From an uncultured Clostridia bacterium (GTDB taxonomy: Bacteria; Bacillota_A; Clostridia; Oscillospirales; Acutalibacteraceae): 14,289 nt of DNA. Below are positions 13,725 through 14,289 of the stretch, in pieces; within the stretch, counting starts at the first letter, position 1; each line of letters begins with the position of its first letter. The DNA is taken from assembly GCA_937891215.1 (NCBI GenBank), contig CALAEU010000317.1, positions 1 through 14,289 of the forward strand, written 5' to 3'. Made by a program: the position numbers and the translations under genes. The notes beneath the pieces are model-generated. The model did not search any database, was not told the origin of the DNA, and saw only the letters and a list, made by a program, of their open reading frames with translations.

Positions 13725-13754
13725 ATTATATACTAATTATGTTGATGCGGTCAA
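13725..13754 (-). promoter_or_regulatory. Promoter of the transglutaminase-like gene
   Basis: On the minus strand, TTGACC (13749-13754), an 18-base spacer and a perfect TATAAT (13725-13730). The start point would be near 13718, giving a short leader of about 16 bases before the ATG at 13702. Confidence 0.75.
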
Positions 13755-13794
13755 TTCATTATATATATGAAATTTTATTATTCTGTTTATGAAA

Positions 13795-13823
13795 AATGCA
13801 CACCACGAAATGTGATGCGCATT
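13795..13823 (-). terminator. Terminator of the mrp transcript
   Basis: A 12-bp stem with two G-U pairs (arms 13795-13806 and 13812-13823, loop 13807-13811) is followed on the minus strand by TTTC after the closing TT. It lies 16 bases after the mrp stop and upstream of the separate promoter of the next minus-strand gene. Confidence 0.7.
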
Positions 13824-13839
13824 ACTACAATAAATCAAA

Positions 13840-14289
<450 letters not shown>

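Overview
The window looks like core chromosome of an anaerobic, spore-forming, AT-rich Clostridia, most plausibly a gut-type Ruminococcaceae/Oscillospiraceae relative. Supporting features are a bifurcating-type [FeFe]-hydrogenase, spoVAD, a FucO-type fermentative alcohol dehydrogenase, a family I pyrophosphatase of the Firmicute type, a FliB-family protein and a secreted transglutaminase-like protein with a dockerin-like C-terminus. I see no insertion sequence, phage gene, CRISPR array, tRNA or rRNA. No stretch longer than 300 bases lacks a gene.

Layout from left to right. Positions 1-1844 (+): the last codons of a ferredoxin-tailed hydrogenase partner subunit, then hydA. Positions 1891-3174 (-): a GH125 exo-alpha-mannosidase gene that meets hydA at a shared bidirectional terminator. 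Positions 3175-3378: divergent promoters, the rightward one overlapped by an almost perfect Rex operator. Positions 3379-4527 (+): fucO-like dehydrogenase. Positions 4583-5755 (-): spoVAD without spoVAC or spoVAE, followed by a 47-codon membrane-peptide gene whose ribosome binding site overlaps the spoVAD stop codon. Positions 5847-9977 (-): probable operon of a membrane diguanylate cyclase, inorganic pyrophosphatase and a soluble hybrid histidine kinase. Positions 10177-11852 (+): trmO and a FliB-family methylase. Positions 11855-13702 (-): secreted transglutaminase-like/dockerin-like protein. Positions 13840-14289 (-): C-terminal part of an Mrp/NBP35 Fe-S carrier ATPase, cut by the window edge.

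The genes fit fermentative redox balance (hydrogenase, Rex-controlled dehydrogenase), nucleotide signalling (cyclase, pyrophosphatase to remove its by-product, phosphorelay kinase), sporulation (spoVAD) and handling of extracellular material (GH125, transglutaminase-like protein). I found no clearly new multi-gene system. The most useful second looks are the orphan spoVAD with its small membrane peptide, the cyclase-pyrophosphatase-kinase operon, the Rex box, and the trmO-fliB / transglutaminase convergence, where each transcript appears to terminate inside the opposing gene.

Several starts were moved inward from the longest open frame on ribosome-binding-site and family grounds (hydA ambiguous; spoVAD, kinase, cyclase, trmO and fliB shortened). 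The pyrophosphatase appears to use a genuine TTG start.
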